Shown: in pieces, positions 36,867 through 45,407 of the stretch
Layout: each line of letters opens with the position of its first letter
How positions within the stretch are numbered: the stretch's first letter is position 1
Assembly (NCBI GenBank): GCA_002704755.1
Contig: PAHC01000008.1
Coordinates: 42,236-93,162, forward strand
Direction: 5' to 3'
DNA length: 50,927 nucleotides
Source: Rhodobiaceae bacterium
GTDB taxonomy: Bacteria; Pseudomonadota; Alphaproteobacteria; Rhizobiales; TMED25
The notes under the pieces: model-generated
The model's input: the letters and a program-made list of their open reading frames with translations, nothing else
The model's database searches: none
What the model was told of the DNA's origin: nothing
Translations under genes and position numbers: made by a program

Positions 36867-37580
36867 TTATTTTATTGCATTTAATTGTGCCTGAAGAATT
36901 TCAGTCGATTTATTTTTTACCATGTCTAACATAATTAGAAGGTCTTGAGTTAAGAATGTTTTTTCTTCCCCTGTCGACTGAACTTCTATTAGTTCAAATT
37001 CTCTTGTAAAAATGATATTTGCATCGACCTCTGCTGATGAATCCTCCTCATAATCAAGGTCCATGAGCACTTCTCCATTCACAATACCGCAGGATATTGC
37101 GGCGACTTGGGTTTTAAGTGGGTTTTTTGAAATAATTCCAATCTTAAGCATTTTTTCTATGCATAATTTTAACGCTAACCACCCACCTGTAATTGAAGCT
37201 GTTCTGGTTCCACCGTCTGCTTGAATAACATCACAATCAATTATGATCTGTTTTTCTGCCAATCCATCAAGATCAACGGATGCTCTTAAGCTCCTGCCAA
37301 TAAGCCTTTGTATTTCTTGTGTACGTCCCGATTGTTTGCCAGATTTTGCTTCTCTTTGCATTCTGTCGTTAGTAGATCTTGGAAGCATCCCATATTCAGC
37401 TGTGACCCATCCCTTGCCACTTCCTTTGAGCCAGATTGGTGCTCTGCTATCAATTGTCGCTGTGCAAATAACCCGAGTATTACCAATTTCAATCATGCAT
37501 GATCCGTCAGCGTTATTCACAAAATTAGGTGAAATATTTATTGGACGTAAATCAGTATTTTTTCTCTTAAAACTTCGCAT
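36867..37580 (-). CDS. rph: Ribonuclease PH
   Basis: Phosphate-dependent 3' exonuclease that trims tRNA precursors. The protein is about 237 aa with the full family pattern: GSGKGWVTAEYGMLPRST, the arginine-rich SGRTQEIQRLIGRSLRA, IDCDVIQADGGTRTASITG (about 113-131) and MDLDYEEDSSAEVDANI. The ATG at 37580 gives the family start MRSFKRKNTDLRP and is preferred over one five codons upstream. It is the first gene of the 23-kb minus-strand array and diverges from hrcA, with an AT-rich gap of about 87 bases. No CIRCE element is found there. Confidence 0.96.
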   Translation of the reverse strand: MRSFKRKNTDLRPINISPNFVNNADGSCMIEIGNTRVICTATIDSRAPIWLKGSGKGWVTAEYGMLPRSTNDRMQREAKSGKQSGRTQEIQRLIGRSLRASVDLDGLAEKQIIIDCDVIQADGGTRTASITGGWLALKLCIEKMLKIGIISKNPLKTQVAAISCGIVNGEVLMDLDYEEDSSAEVDANIIFTREFELIEVQSTGEEKTFLTQDLLIMLDMVKNKSTEILQAQLNAIK

Positions 37581-37667
37581 TAAAGTTACTTGCATTTATG
37601 TATTACTATTTAATATATTTATAATGTATAACATTTATTAAACGAAACAGAAAGTTTAACAATTTAT

Positions 37668-38729
37668 ATGGTTGATAGAAAATTAAATCTTTTAGACTTA
37701 GATGATAGATCAAGAATAATATTTAAGAAAATAGTTGAGGAATATTTAAATACCGGTTCTCCGATTGGATCTAGGACCATATCTCAAATGGATCAATTTG
37801 ATCTGTCTGCTGCCTCAATTAGAAACGTAATGCATGATTTGGAGTCACTGGAATTAATTTATTCCCCTCACATTAGCGCAGGTAGAATTCCAACTGAAGG
37901 TGGGTTGAGATTATTTGTTGATGCTATGTTGGAAATCGGAAGCTTGACTAATGTTGATCAAGCCGCAATTAAACAACAGGCAATGGCAAATAACATGTCT
38001 ATCGAGGATGCTCTTGCTAAAGCAAGTGAAATGCTATCAGGTCTAACAAATTATACTGGAGTAGTATCGGTAAATAAGGATGCTAAATACATTAAACACA
38101 TTGAATTTGTCTTACTTGATAAAACAAAAGTTCTAGTGATACTGGTTGATGAAGATGGAAATGTTGAAAATAGAATAATTGATAATTCAGAGGGATTAAC
38201 TGCTTCAAGTCTTGCGGCTGCCGGGAATTATTTGAATCATCATATGAGGGGTTTTACACTTAATGAGGCAATAAAAAGAATTGAAGTTGATCTCTCAGAA
38301 AAGAAGAATGAACTTGACAGAGAAACAGCGACACTACTGACCCAAGGGCTAGCAACTTGGACTAGTTCGAATTATAAAAAAGAAGATAAAATACTTATTG
38401 TAAAAGGTGCATCAAACCTAATATCTAATATTGAAGCAAATGAGGATTTAGACAGAATAAAACATCTTTTTCAAGATTTAGAGGACAAAAAAGAGATAAT
38501 ACAATTACTTGGTATGGCAGAGAAAGCCGAAGGGGTTAGAATCTTTATAGGATCTGAAAATAAATTATTCTCACTTTCAGGGTCTTCCATGGTTGTCGCG
38601 CCTTATCAAAACGAGAAAAAACAGGTAATAGGTGTATTAGGGGTGATCGGCCCAACAAGAATGAACTATGGGCGTATTATTCCCATGGTAAATTATACGG
38701 CTGAGTTAATGAAAAAAATTTTGGGTTAA
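37668..38729 (+). CDS. hrcA: Heat-inducible transcription repressor HrcA
   Basis: Repressor of chaperone genes that binds the CIRCE inverted repeat and is kept active by GroEL. The 353-aa protein has the N-terminal winged helix (EEYLNTGSPIGSRTIS, LSAASIRNVMHDLESLELIYSPHISAGRIPT), a GAF-like middle and the C-terminal GVLGVIGPTRMNYGRIIPMVNYTAE. It diverges from rph and precedes grpE, the usual arrangement. The classic CIRCE half-sites TTAGCACTC and GAGTGCTAA are not seen upstream of hrcA or grpE, so its targets probably lie elsewhere, for example groESL. Confidence 0.96.
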   Translation: MVDRKLNLLDLDDRSRIIFKKIVEEYLNTGSPIGSRTISQMDQFDLSAASIRNVMHDLESLELIYSPHISAGRIPTEGGLRLFVDAMLEIGSLTNVDQAAIKQQAMANNMSIEDALAKASEMLSGLTNYTGVVSVNKDAKYIKHIEFVLLDKTKVLVILVDEDGNVENRIIDNSEGLTASSLAAAGNYLNHHMRGFTLNEAIKRIEVDLSEKKNELDRETATLLTQGLATWTSSNYKKEDKILIVKGASNLISNIEANEDLDRIKHLFQDLEDKKEIIQLLGMAEKAEGVRIFIGSENKLFSLSGSSMVVAPYQNEKKQVIGVLGVIGPTRMNYGRIIPMVNYTAELMKKILG

Positions 38730-38795
38730 GGCTAGAAAGGTATAGAGTAAATATTATATAGCATTATATAGGTTAAAAAATTAGTTGGGATTCTA

Positions 38796-39386
38796 ATGGA
38801 AAACACGGAAGATAAAAAATCAAAAAAAGAAGAACATATCGAAGTAACTGATACTGATAATCTAGGCGAAAACACTAGAGAAGAGGAAGGGGCCATAGCT
38901 TCGGATGAGAACTCTATTCCAGATTTAGATCATGCAGGTCAAATTGATGAATTAAATGATCGTTTATTAAGAATGGCAGCAGAAATAGAAAATCTTAGAA
39001 AGAGAAGCCTAAAGGAAAGAGAAGATGCCATCAAATATTCAACAACAAAATTTGCAAGGGATATAATTACTGTGGCAGATGACCTTGAAAGAGCGATAGA
39101 AAGCGTTCAAGGGATCGATTTTGAAACAAATGATACAATGAAAACGCTTTATGATGGGGTAGAGCTAACTTTACGTTCTTTGACACAGATTTTTTCTAGA
39201 AATGGTATTGAAAGATTTGATCCTTTGGGAGAAAAATTTGACCCAACAATGCATGAGGCAATGTTTGAGGTGCCTAACTCAGAAAATGAGAGTGGTATTA
39301 TTGTTCATCTAGTGGAACCAGGTTATCGTCTAAACGACCGTATTTTGAGACCAGCCAGAGTCGGAGTCAGTAAATCAGACAAATAA
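38796..39386 (+). CDS. grpE: Nucleotide exchange factor GrpE
   Basis: Releases ADP from DnaK in the DnaK-DnaJ chaperone cycle. The 196-aa protein begins with an acidic disordered region (about 1-45). A long coiled coil follows (RLLRMAAEIENLRKRSLKEREDAIKYS) and then the beta-domain, with FDPTMHEAMFEVPNSE and ILRPARVGVSK. The 66-base gap to hrcA has a tandem 9-base repeat, ATTATATAG (38753-38761 and 38763-38771), which may include promoter hexamers. dnaK and dnaJ are not in the window; recF follows after 37 bases. Confidence 0.95.
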   Translation: MENTEDKKSKKEEHIEVTDTDNLGENTREEEGAIASDENSIPDLDHAGQIDELNDRLLRMAAEIENLRKRSLKEREDAIKYSTTKFARDIITVADDLERAIESVQGIDFETNDTMKTLYDGVELTLRSLTQIFSRNGIERFDPLGEKFDPTMHEAMFEVPNSENESGIIVHLVEPGYRLNDRILRPARVGVSKSDK

Positions 39387-39423
39387 GTAATGTGTTATTG
39401 GAATAATCAGAAATGAAAATTGT

Positions 39424-40575
39424 ATGGTTTATGATAAAAACACTAAAAATTTAACAAGAATTAATAAACTTAATTTAACTGATTTTAGGAACCACAGCTA
39501 TTCATCTATAACAACCGATAAAGATTTTATCTTGCTAACGGGTTTAAATGGATCTGGTAAGACTAACGTTCTAGAAGCAATATCAATGTTTACAGCAAGT
39601 AAAGGTTTGAGGGGGTCAAGTTTAGCTGATCAGTCGAATTCAAATGGAAGAGGAGGATGGTCAGTTTTCATGGAAGTGCATAGCGAATTGGGTAATCTTA
39701 AGCTTGGTACTGGAATTAATAAACATGATCTTATAAAAGGAAAAGCTAGGCAGTGCAGAGTAGATGGGACTTCATACAAAAGCCCAAAAATATTTACAAA
39801 TTATCTTGGTTTAATCTGGTTAACACCTCAAATGGACGGTCTATTCATAGGACAAAGAAGTGATAGACGTAAATTTTTTGATAAATTAATAAATCTTCTA
39901 GAAACAGACCATTCAGAAAACATAAAAAATTATGAGCGCTTGATTATGCAAAGAAATAAGCTTTTGACGAGATTGGATGTTTTAGAAGATAATTGGTTAG
40001 ACAATTTAGAAAAACAAATAGCTAAATTAGCTACACAGATATTTATTTCACGTGATTTGGCTGTAAATAAAATAAATAAAATTATGGAGGAAGAAGTTAG
40101 ATCAAATTTATTCCCCTCAGCGAAGATTGTTATGAGAGAAGAGATTGGTAATGTCAATCTAGATTTAGATATGGAACAAATTGAAGAAAATATTAAAAAT
40201 TTATTCTTCGAGTCCCGCAAAAAAGATAAAGCAACCTATAAAGCAAACTTCGGAGTACATAGAACTGATTTTACGCTTTTATATAAAAAAAATAATATGT
40301 TCGCCGAAAATTGTTCAACTGGTGAACAAAAAAATCTACTTATCTCACTAATTCTTGCAGAAGCAAGAGTATTTCAAAATAACAATGATAACTTACCTAT
40401 TTTACTATTAGATGAAATCACAGCGCATATGGATAATAAGAGGCTCACAAACTTATTTGATCAAATTTCAGACATCGGATCTCAAACGTGGCTTACTGGT
40501 ACTTCACCTGATTTTTTTGCTCATATTCGCAATAAAACTGATATTTTTGATATTAGTAATGGAAAACTGATCTAG
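39424..40575 (+). CDS. recF: DNA replication and repair protein RecF
   Basis: ABC/SMC-like ATPase that helps load RecA at single-strand gaps with RecO and RecR. The 383-aa protein has the N-terminal LNLTDFRNHSYS and Walker A GLNGSGKTNVLEAIS (about 41-55). The signature motif FAENCSTGEQKNLLISLI and Walker B PILLLDEITAHMD are in the C-terminal third. In Alphaproteobacteria recF usually follows dnaA and dnaN; here it follows grpE. gyrB lies 87 bases downstream, the usual right neighbour, with a terminator-like hairpin between them. Confidence 0.96.
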   Translation: MVYDKNTKNLTRINKLNLTDFRNHSYSSITTDKDFILLTGLNGSGKTNVLEAISMFTASKGLRGSSLADQSNSNGRGGWSVFMEVHSELGNLKLGTGINKHDLIKGKARQCRVDGTSYKSPKIFTNYLGLIWLTPQMDGLFIGQRSDRRKFFDKLINLLETDHSENIKNYERLIMQRNKLLTRLDVLEDNWLDNLEKQIAKLATQIFISRDLAVNKINKIMEEEVRSNLFPSAKIVMREEIGNVNLDLDMEQIEENIKNLFFESRKKDKATYKANFGVHRTDFTLLYKKNNMFAENCSTGEQKNLLISLILAEARVFQNNNDNLPILLLDEITAHMDNKRLTNLFDQISDIGSQTWLTGTSPDFFAHIRNKTDIFDISNGKLI

Positions 40576-40589
40576 AAAGCGCTTTGACC

Positions 40590-40623
40590 GATTAAAAACT
40601 TGCAGAATCAAGTTTTTTTAATC
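40590..40623 (+). terminator. Intrinsic terminator-like hairpin between recF and gyrB
   Basis: GATTAAAAACTTG (40590-40602) pairs with CAAG-T7-AATC (40609-40623) across a 6-base loop, with two extra T residues bulged. Its core (AAAAACTTG with CAAGTTTTT) runs into a T tract, as in an intrinsic terminator 14 bases after the recF stop. A second hairpin follows directly, AATCTA/TAGATT (40620-40634), and shares the AATC bases, so the two exclude each other. Stems are AU-rich and of modest stability. Confidence 0.5.
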
Positions 40624-40662
40624 TAAAATAGATTTTAAGAAAAAGCACAAAACAGCCTTTTT

Positions 40663-43098
40663 ATGAGCGATAAAAATCACGATATTAATACTGATTACGA
40701 CGCAGGTTCTATTAAAGTCCTGAAGGGTCTTGATGCGGTACGAAAAAGACCAGGAATGTACATTGGTGATACCGATGATGGTTCGGGTCTTCATCATATG
40801 GTCTATGAAGTGGTAGATAATTCAATTGACGAGGCGCTTGCAGGGCATTGTGACAAAGTTGATGTTATTTTGAATTCAGATGGATCTGTGACTGTAAAAG
40901 ATAACGGCAGAGGCATACCAACTGATTTACATGAAGGTGAAGGAATTTCGGCTGCTGAGGTTATTATGACTCAACTTCATGCAGGAGGTAAATTTGATCA
41001 AAATTCATATAAAGTTTCAGGTGGATTACATGGTGTAGGAGTATCCGTGGTTAATGCACTTTCATCAAAATTAGATCTAAAAATATACAGGAATAATTCT
41101 GTGTATGAGATGACTTTTTCTGATGGTGTGCCAAGAGAGAGTTTGAAAGTAACTGGTAAATGTGAAAATAGTCAAACTGGTACAGAAATAACATTTCATC
41201 CCTCAACGAATATTTTCACAAATATAAAATTTAATTTTCAAACGCTTGAACATAGATTAAGAGAGCTTGCTTTTCTAAATTCTGGTATCCAAATTAATTT
41301 ATCAGATAAAAGAGGAACTGATAATAAGTCGGTAACTTTGAATTATACAGGTGGTCTTGAAGAATTTGTGAGATATTTAGATAAGTCCAAACAGCTCTTA
41401 ATTGATAGTCCGATAAACCTTCAGTTAGAAAAGGATGGCTTATCAGTTGAAATATCACTGTGTTGGAATGATAGTTATCACGAAAATATATTATGTTTCA
41501 CTAATAACATTCCACAAAGAGATGGAGGAACACATCTTGCTGGCTTCAGAGCTGGTTTGACCAGAACCATTAATAATTATGCAGCTCAGGTTAACCATGC
41601 AAAAAAAGATAAAATACAGATTACAGGTGATGATGCTCGCGAAGGAATGACATGTGTTTTATCTGTCAAGCTTCCAGATCCCAAGTTTTCAAGCCAAACA
41701 AAAGACAAATTAGTTTCATCAGAAATAAGACCAATCGTTGAGAGTTGTGTAAATGATGTTCTGGGTAGCTGGTTTGAAGAACATCCTAACGAAGCCAAGA
41801 ATGTTATATCAAAAATAATTGAGGCAGCGGTTGCTCGGGAGGCTGCTAGAAAAGCACGGGAGCTTACAAGAAGAAAAGGGGTGTTGGATATATCAAATCT
41901 ACCCGGAAAACTTGCTGATTGTATTGAGAGAGATCCATCAAAATCTGAACTTTTTATCGTAGAGGGGGACTCTGCAGGAGGCTCAGCTAAGCAAGGAAGA
42001 AATAGAGATTGCCAGGCAGTACTGCCATTAAGGGGTAAAATTCTTAATGTTGAAAGAGCTAGATTTGATAGGATGTTATCTTCAAATGAAATAGGAACTC
42101 TAATCACTGCACTAGGGACAGGTATAGGCAAAGATGAATTTGATATTGGAAAGCTAAAATATCATAAAATTATAATAATGACGGATGCTGATGTCGACGG
42201 AGCGCATATTAGAACTTTACTGCTTACATTTTTTTATCGTTGGATGAGGCCACTTATTGATGGGGGCTATTTATATATAGCCCAACCACCATTATATAAG
42301 GTCAGTAAAAATCGATCTGAACGATATATAAAGATTGATAGAGAATTAGAACAATATTTAATTGAAACTGGATTAGAGAATGCAGTTTATCAAAGTGGTT
42401 CAGGAGCTGAACATAGTTTGAATGATCTTAAACAGATTTTAAAGATTTCCAGTATGGTAAATGGTATATTAAACCAAATTAGTTCTAAGTATCCAAAATT
42501 TATTATTGAGCAATGCGCAATAGCTGGGGCATTAGATCATACACTATATGACAATAAGCAATACTCTGAAGAAACCGCAACATATATAGCAAAGAGATTG
42601 AATTCTCAGCTGAATGCTAATGGAAATCAGAATAATTGGCTAGGACGGACAAACGAAACTAATGATCTAATATTTGAAAGAGAAAACAGGGGCGTTAAAG
42701 AGAGTTATGTTATTGAAAAGCAATTTATGTATTCTGCTGATGCAATCGCATTAAATGATTTATCTGCGACTCTTCAAGAGGTTTATTTAAAACCCGGGTT
42801 ACTAAAATTTAAGGATACTGAGCAAAGTATTTATACTCCTTCAGAACTATTTGAGAAAGTACTTCAAAACGGTAGAAAAGGGACTTCAATCCAAAGATAC
42901 AAAGGCTTAGGAGAAATGAATCCAGAACAATTATGGGAAACTACGCTGGATCCCGAAATGCGGACACTACTTCAGGTAAAAGTTCAAGAGGCTGACGAAG
43001 CAAGCAACCTATTTACGCGTTTAATGGGTGATGAAGTTGAGCCACGACGTGAATTTATCCAAGAAAATGCACTCAGAGTTACAAATTTAGATATCTAA
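40663..43098 (+). CDS. gyrB: DNA gyrase subunit B
   Basis: ATPase subunit of gyrase, which introduces negative supercoils. The 811-aa protein has the GHKL ATPase domain (YEVVDNSIDEALAGHCD, DNGRGIP, HAGGKF, GGLHGVGVSVVNALS), the transducer domain and the TOPRIM domain (FIVEGDSAGGSAKQGR, MTDADVDGAHIRTLLLTFFYR). The C-terminal block RYKGLGEMNPEQLWETTLDP is also present. Its 811 residues and the insertion ahead of that block are normal for proteobacterial GyrB. No parE-specific trait is seen, and the recF neighbour supports gyrB. It converges on the M24-fold gene with an 8-bp gap. Confidence 0.97.
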   Translation: MSDKNHDINTDYDAGSIKVLKGLDAVRKRPGMYIGDTDDGSGLHHMVYEVVDNSIDEALAGHCDKVDVILNSDGSVTVKDNGRGIPTDLHEGEGISAAEVIMTQLHAGGKFDQNSYKVSGGLHGVGVSVVNALSSKLDLKIYRNNSVYEMTFSDGVPRESLKVTGKCENSQTGTEITFHPSTNIFTNIKFNFQTLEHRLRELAFLNSGIQINLSDKRGTDNKSVTLNYTGGLEEFVRYLDKSKQLLIDSPINLQLEKDGLSVEISLCWNDSYHENILCFTNNIPQRDGGTHLAGFRAGLTRTINNYAAQVNHAKKDKIQITGDDAREGMTCVLSVKLPDPKFSSQTKDKLVSSEIRPIVESCVNDVLGSWFEEHPNEAKNVISKIIEAAVAREAARKARELTRRKGVLDISNLPGKLADCIERDPSKSELFIVEGDSAGGSAKQGRNRDCQAVLPLRGKILNVERARFDRMLSSNEIGTLITALGTGIGKDEFDIGKLKYHKIIIMTDADVDGAHIRTLLLTFFYRWMRPLIDGGYLYIAQPPLYKVSKNRSERYIKIDRELEQYLIETGLENAVYQSGSGAEHSLNDLKQILKISSMVNGILNQISSKYPKFIIEQCAIAGALDHTLYDNKQYSEETATYIAKRLNSQLNANGNQNNWLGRTNETNDLIFERENRGVKESYVIEKQFMYSADAIALNDLSATLQEVYLKPGLLKFKDTEQSIYTPSELFEKVLQNGRKGTSIQRYKGLGEMNPEQLWETTLDPEMRTLLQVKVQEADEASNLFTRLMGDEVEPRREFIQENALRVTNLDI

Positions 43099-43106
43099 AT
43101 AAGACA

Positions 43107-44300
43107 TTACAATTGAATGTACCCTTGTGTAAAACTATGCATACGAACAGCTTTGTCTTTTTGAATATGAACTAACTCACCTGTTTGAATCCCAGCTTTA
43201 TGATTATTGGTAATAACATTCGGTTGTATAACTACCAACATATTTTCTTTGAAGACAAAATTATCATAATGACTGGCTGGTCTGCTTTTTGTGCCAATCA
43301 CCGGATCTAAATATCCGCCGCCGTAACCATGAATTAAATCATCCCAAATAGAGAAGCTACCATCCTCTATTTTTGATGAAATATTGTATATTTCTTCAAT
43401 AGTAGTTCCATCTTTTAATATTTCAAAGATACTCTTGAATACTTCATCTCCAACTGCATGCAATTCACTATACAATGGATTTAATTTTTTAAAACCAATA
43501 CTCCTCAAAACCTGTCCGGGATAATTCCAAAAGTGGGAACTTATTTCTGTTGTAATAACATCATCTTTCGTAATAGTTTTGTTTGAAGTATATTGATAGG
43601 GAACACAATTATCTGGTTTATCCATATCAGTTATACCAAAAAAATTTATTATTTTATGTCCACCATGTTTTAAATAACCTGATTGAGTGATTTGAGACAT
43701 TTCATGTTCTGTAAGCCCGGGCTCCAGGTTATTGACTAAATTGTTGATACCTTCATCAGTTAGTGCGGCAGCAATTTTCATCCACGAAACTTCTTCAGCA
43801 CTTTTGATCGAGCGCATCTTGTTATAATGTGAAAAAATATCTATTACTTGGATATTTTTTTCATTCAATTGTTCAACATAACTATAGGGTAATCTACCAA
43901 TAACACCTATTTTACCATTGCTATCTAGATTCTGGATTATACTTGGAAAGATCTTTTGAGATAGCTGTCTCTCTCCCCATATAAGGTTTGTTTGATTATT
44001 AATTAATTTTTCTGCCATTGGTAAATGGTTGTAATGTTCCACATATAAATTTATCTTCTTTCCATCGACAATATCAACCAATGCTTCCTGGGTTGTGTGC
44101 CACCCTGTAAAATATTGTACAGCACTCCCGGATCCTATAGCTTCATATATGACAACCTTATCAAGATTAAGATTTGAAATAGTGTCTGAAAGGAGAGCAA
44201 TTCTTCTCTTATATTCATTTTCAGTAAATACAGGATATTTAGTTTCGAGTATTTTTTTACTACCCTGATCTAGGCTGCTAATAAAATAGCCATTCTGCAT
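43107..44300 (-). CDS. M24 (creatinase/prolidase-fold) protein with altered metal ligands
   Basis: The 397-aa protein has the two-domain plan of the M24 family: a creatinase-like N-terminal domain (to about 160) and a pita-bread C-terminal domain (KSAEEVSWMKIAAALTDEGI onward). Dinuclear M24 peptidases bind metal with Asp, Asp, His, Glu, Glu. Here the first pair region reads TTEISSHFWNYPGQVLRS (Asp to Glu and Asp to Gln), the His region reads IHGYGGGY (His about 324 kept), the next Glu is Gln in VIQPNV (about 359), and the last site reads GIQTGELVH with Gly where Glu is expected. A metal-free reaction, as in creatinase, is possible, but function is unknown. The ATG at 44300 is chosen because AAGGAG lies 8-9 bases before it. 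It probably shares a transcript with the lactonase gene upstream (26-bp gap). Confidence 0.8.
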   Translation of the reverse strand: MQNGYFISSLDQGSKKILETKYPVFTENEYKRRIALLSDTISNLNLDKVVIYEAIGSGSAVQYFTGWHTTQEALVDIVDGKKINLYVEHYNHLPMAEKLINNQTNLIWGERQLSQKIFPSIIQNLDSNGKIGVIGRLPYSYVEQLNEKNIQVIDIFSHYNKMRSIKSAEEVSWMKIAAALTDEGINNLVNNLEPGLTEHEMSQITQSGYLKHGGHKIINFFGITDMDKPDNCVPYQYTSNKTITKDDVITTEISSHFWNYPGQVLRSIGFKKLNPLYSELHAVGDEVFKSIFEILKDGTTIEEIYNISSKIEDGSFSIWDDLIHGYGGGYLDPVIGTKSRPASHYDNFVFKENMLVVIQPNVITNNHKAGIQTGELVHIQKDKAVRMHSFTQGYIQL

Positions 44301-44326
44301 TATCAAATCTCCTTTTAAATTTTTAA

Positions 44327-45247
44327 TTATGATAGTCCGTATAATACTTTACCAGCTACGGGCATTTCAGCTCTCATGATTCTTCCATTCATTGAGTCTG
44401 TAATGTATAGTGTTTTTCTTTCAGGACCACCGAATGCAATATTTGTCATCAAACTATGCTCATCTGTATAAACAAGATGAGTTGGAAGACAATTATTATC
44501 AAATCTCCAAACACCAACACCCAAGTGACATACAATTAGTCCATCTTCTGAGTCCATTTCAATTCCATCTGGACCTGCATGCCCACCAGAAAGTTGGATT
44601 GCAACCCCACTTTTACTTATACTCTTATCCTTCATGAGAGGAAGACGCCAAATTTGTTGAGATCTTGTTACCGCAACATAGACCTGATTTTCTGCATTAT
44701 TTAGAGTAATCCCATTAGGACTTGGTGCGTTTGTAACTAATCTTTGAAGTTCTCCGTCCTTTGAGTATTTAAATACTCTGCCACTCCAATCGATGATGCC
44801 CGTTTGACCTTGATCTGTGAAAAACAAATCTCCTTCATTATTAAAGTGAAGGTCATTCAAACCTTTGAACCCTTCTGAATACATTGTTTCAATAATAGGC
44901 TCAATTTTACCTGTGTTGACATCCAAAACCATCAAGCCTTGTTTATAACATGCGATAAAGGCTCTTCCGTCCTTATGAAATTTTAGACCATTCGGCCATC
45001 CATCATATTCGCAAACCAGATCCCAATTACCGGACGTATCAATTTTAAATATTCGTCCAAATGGGATATCAGTAACATATAGGTTACCATTTCTATCAAA
45101 AGAGGGTCCTTCTAAGAACTGCTCAACTTTTGCGCCCTGCCTATTTGGATTGGACCAATCTGTTGTGCCCAGATTTCTATATTTTGCAGGTAATGAAGCA
45201 AAAACTTCTGCTTTAATTAAGGATGGTTGGCTGAAGGGGTTAAACAT
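44327..45247 (-). CDS. SMP-30/gluconolactonase-like beta-propeller lactonase
   Basis: Members are six-bladed beta-propellers that hydrolyse sugar or other lactones with a divalent metal. The 306-aa protein keeps the likely ligands: Glu in FLEGPSFDRNGNLYV (about 47), Asn in APSPNGITLNN (about 182) and Asp in AGPDGIEMDSEDG (about 231), besides GLNDLHFNNEGDLFFTDQG. No signal peptide is evident, so it acts in the cytoplasm. GAGG lies 6 bases before the ATG. It is first in a two-gene minus-strand unit with the M24-fold gene and diverges from the CoA operon. The lactone substrate cannot be told; a ring-opening step in the neighbouring pathway would fit. Confidence 0.87.
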   Translation of the reverse strand: MFNPFSQPSLIKAEVFASLPAKYRNLGTTDWSNPNRQGAKVEQFLEGPSFDRNGNLYVTDIPFGRIFKIDTSGNWDLVCEYDGWPNGLKFHKDGRAFIACYKQGLMVLDVNTGKIEPIIETMYSEGFKGLNDLHFNNEGDLFFTDQGQTGIIDWSGRVFKYSKDGELQRLVTNAPSPNGITLNNAENQVYVAVTRSQQIWRLPLMKDKSISKSGVAIQLSGGHAGPDGIEMDSEDGLIVCHLGVGVWRFDNNCLPTHLVYTDEHSLMTNIAFGGPERKTLYITDSMNGRIMRAEMPVAGKVLYGLS

Positions 45248-45263
45248 TTATGACCTCATAATT

Positions 45264-45291
45264 TAATGTGTTTTATATCATAAACACATTA
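45264..45291. promoter_or_regulatory. Perfect 10-bp inverted repeat in the divergent control region (candidate operator)
   Basis: TAATGTGTTT (45264-45273) and AAACACATTA (45282-45291) are exact reverse complements around an 8-base AT-rich centre. The site begins 17 bases before the lactonase ATG and about 117 bases before the epimerase-like gene, in the only long gap of the right-hand cluster. The mixed composition of the arms makes chance less likely than for AT-only palindromes. It lacks a following T tract, so it is not a terminator. A GntR-, TetR- or similar dimeric regulator is the likely binder; no such gene lies in the window. Confidence 0.55.
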
Positions 45292-45407
45292 CAAAAATTT
45301 TTTGAGAATACATAGATTTTTTTTTATTCATATGTAGAATAGTTTTATAAATTCTTTGAAAGACTTCGATAATTTTTTTGAAAAGTATATTTTATATGGA
45401 AAAAAAT

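Noticed and set aside
37581..37667. CIRCE element expected near hrcA
   Set aside because: No TTAGCACTC/GAGTGCTAA or close variant in the rph-hrcA gap or the hrcA-grpE gap.
43085..43100. 16-bp perfect palindrome spanning the gyrB stop codon
   Set aside because: Stem of only six AU-rich pairs and no T tract on either strand, so it does not read as a terminator; such palindromes are expected in this base composition.
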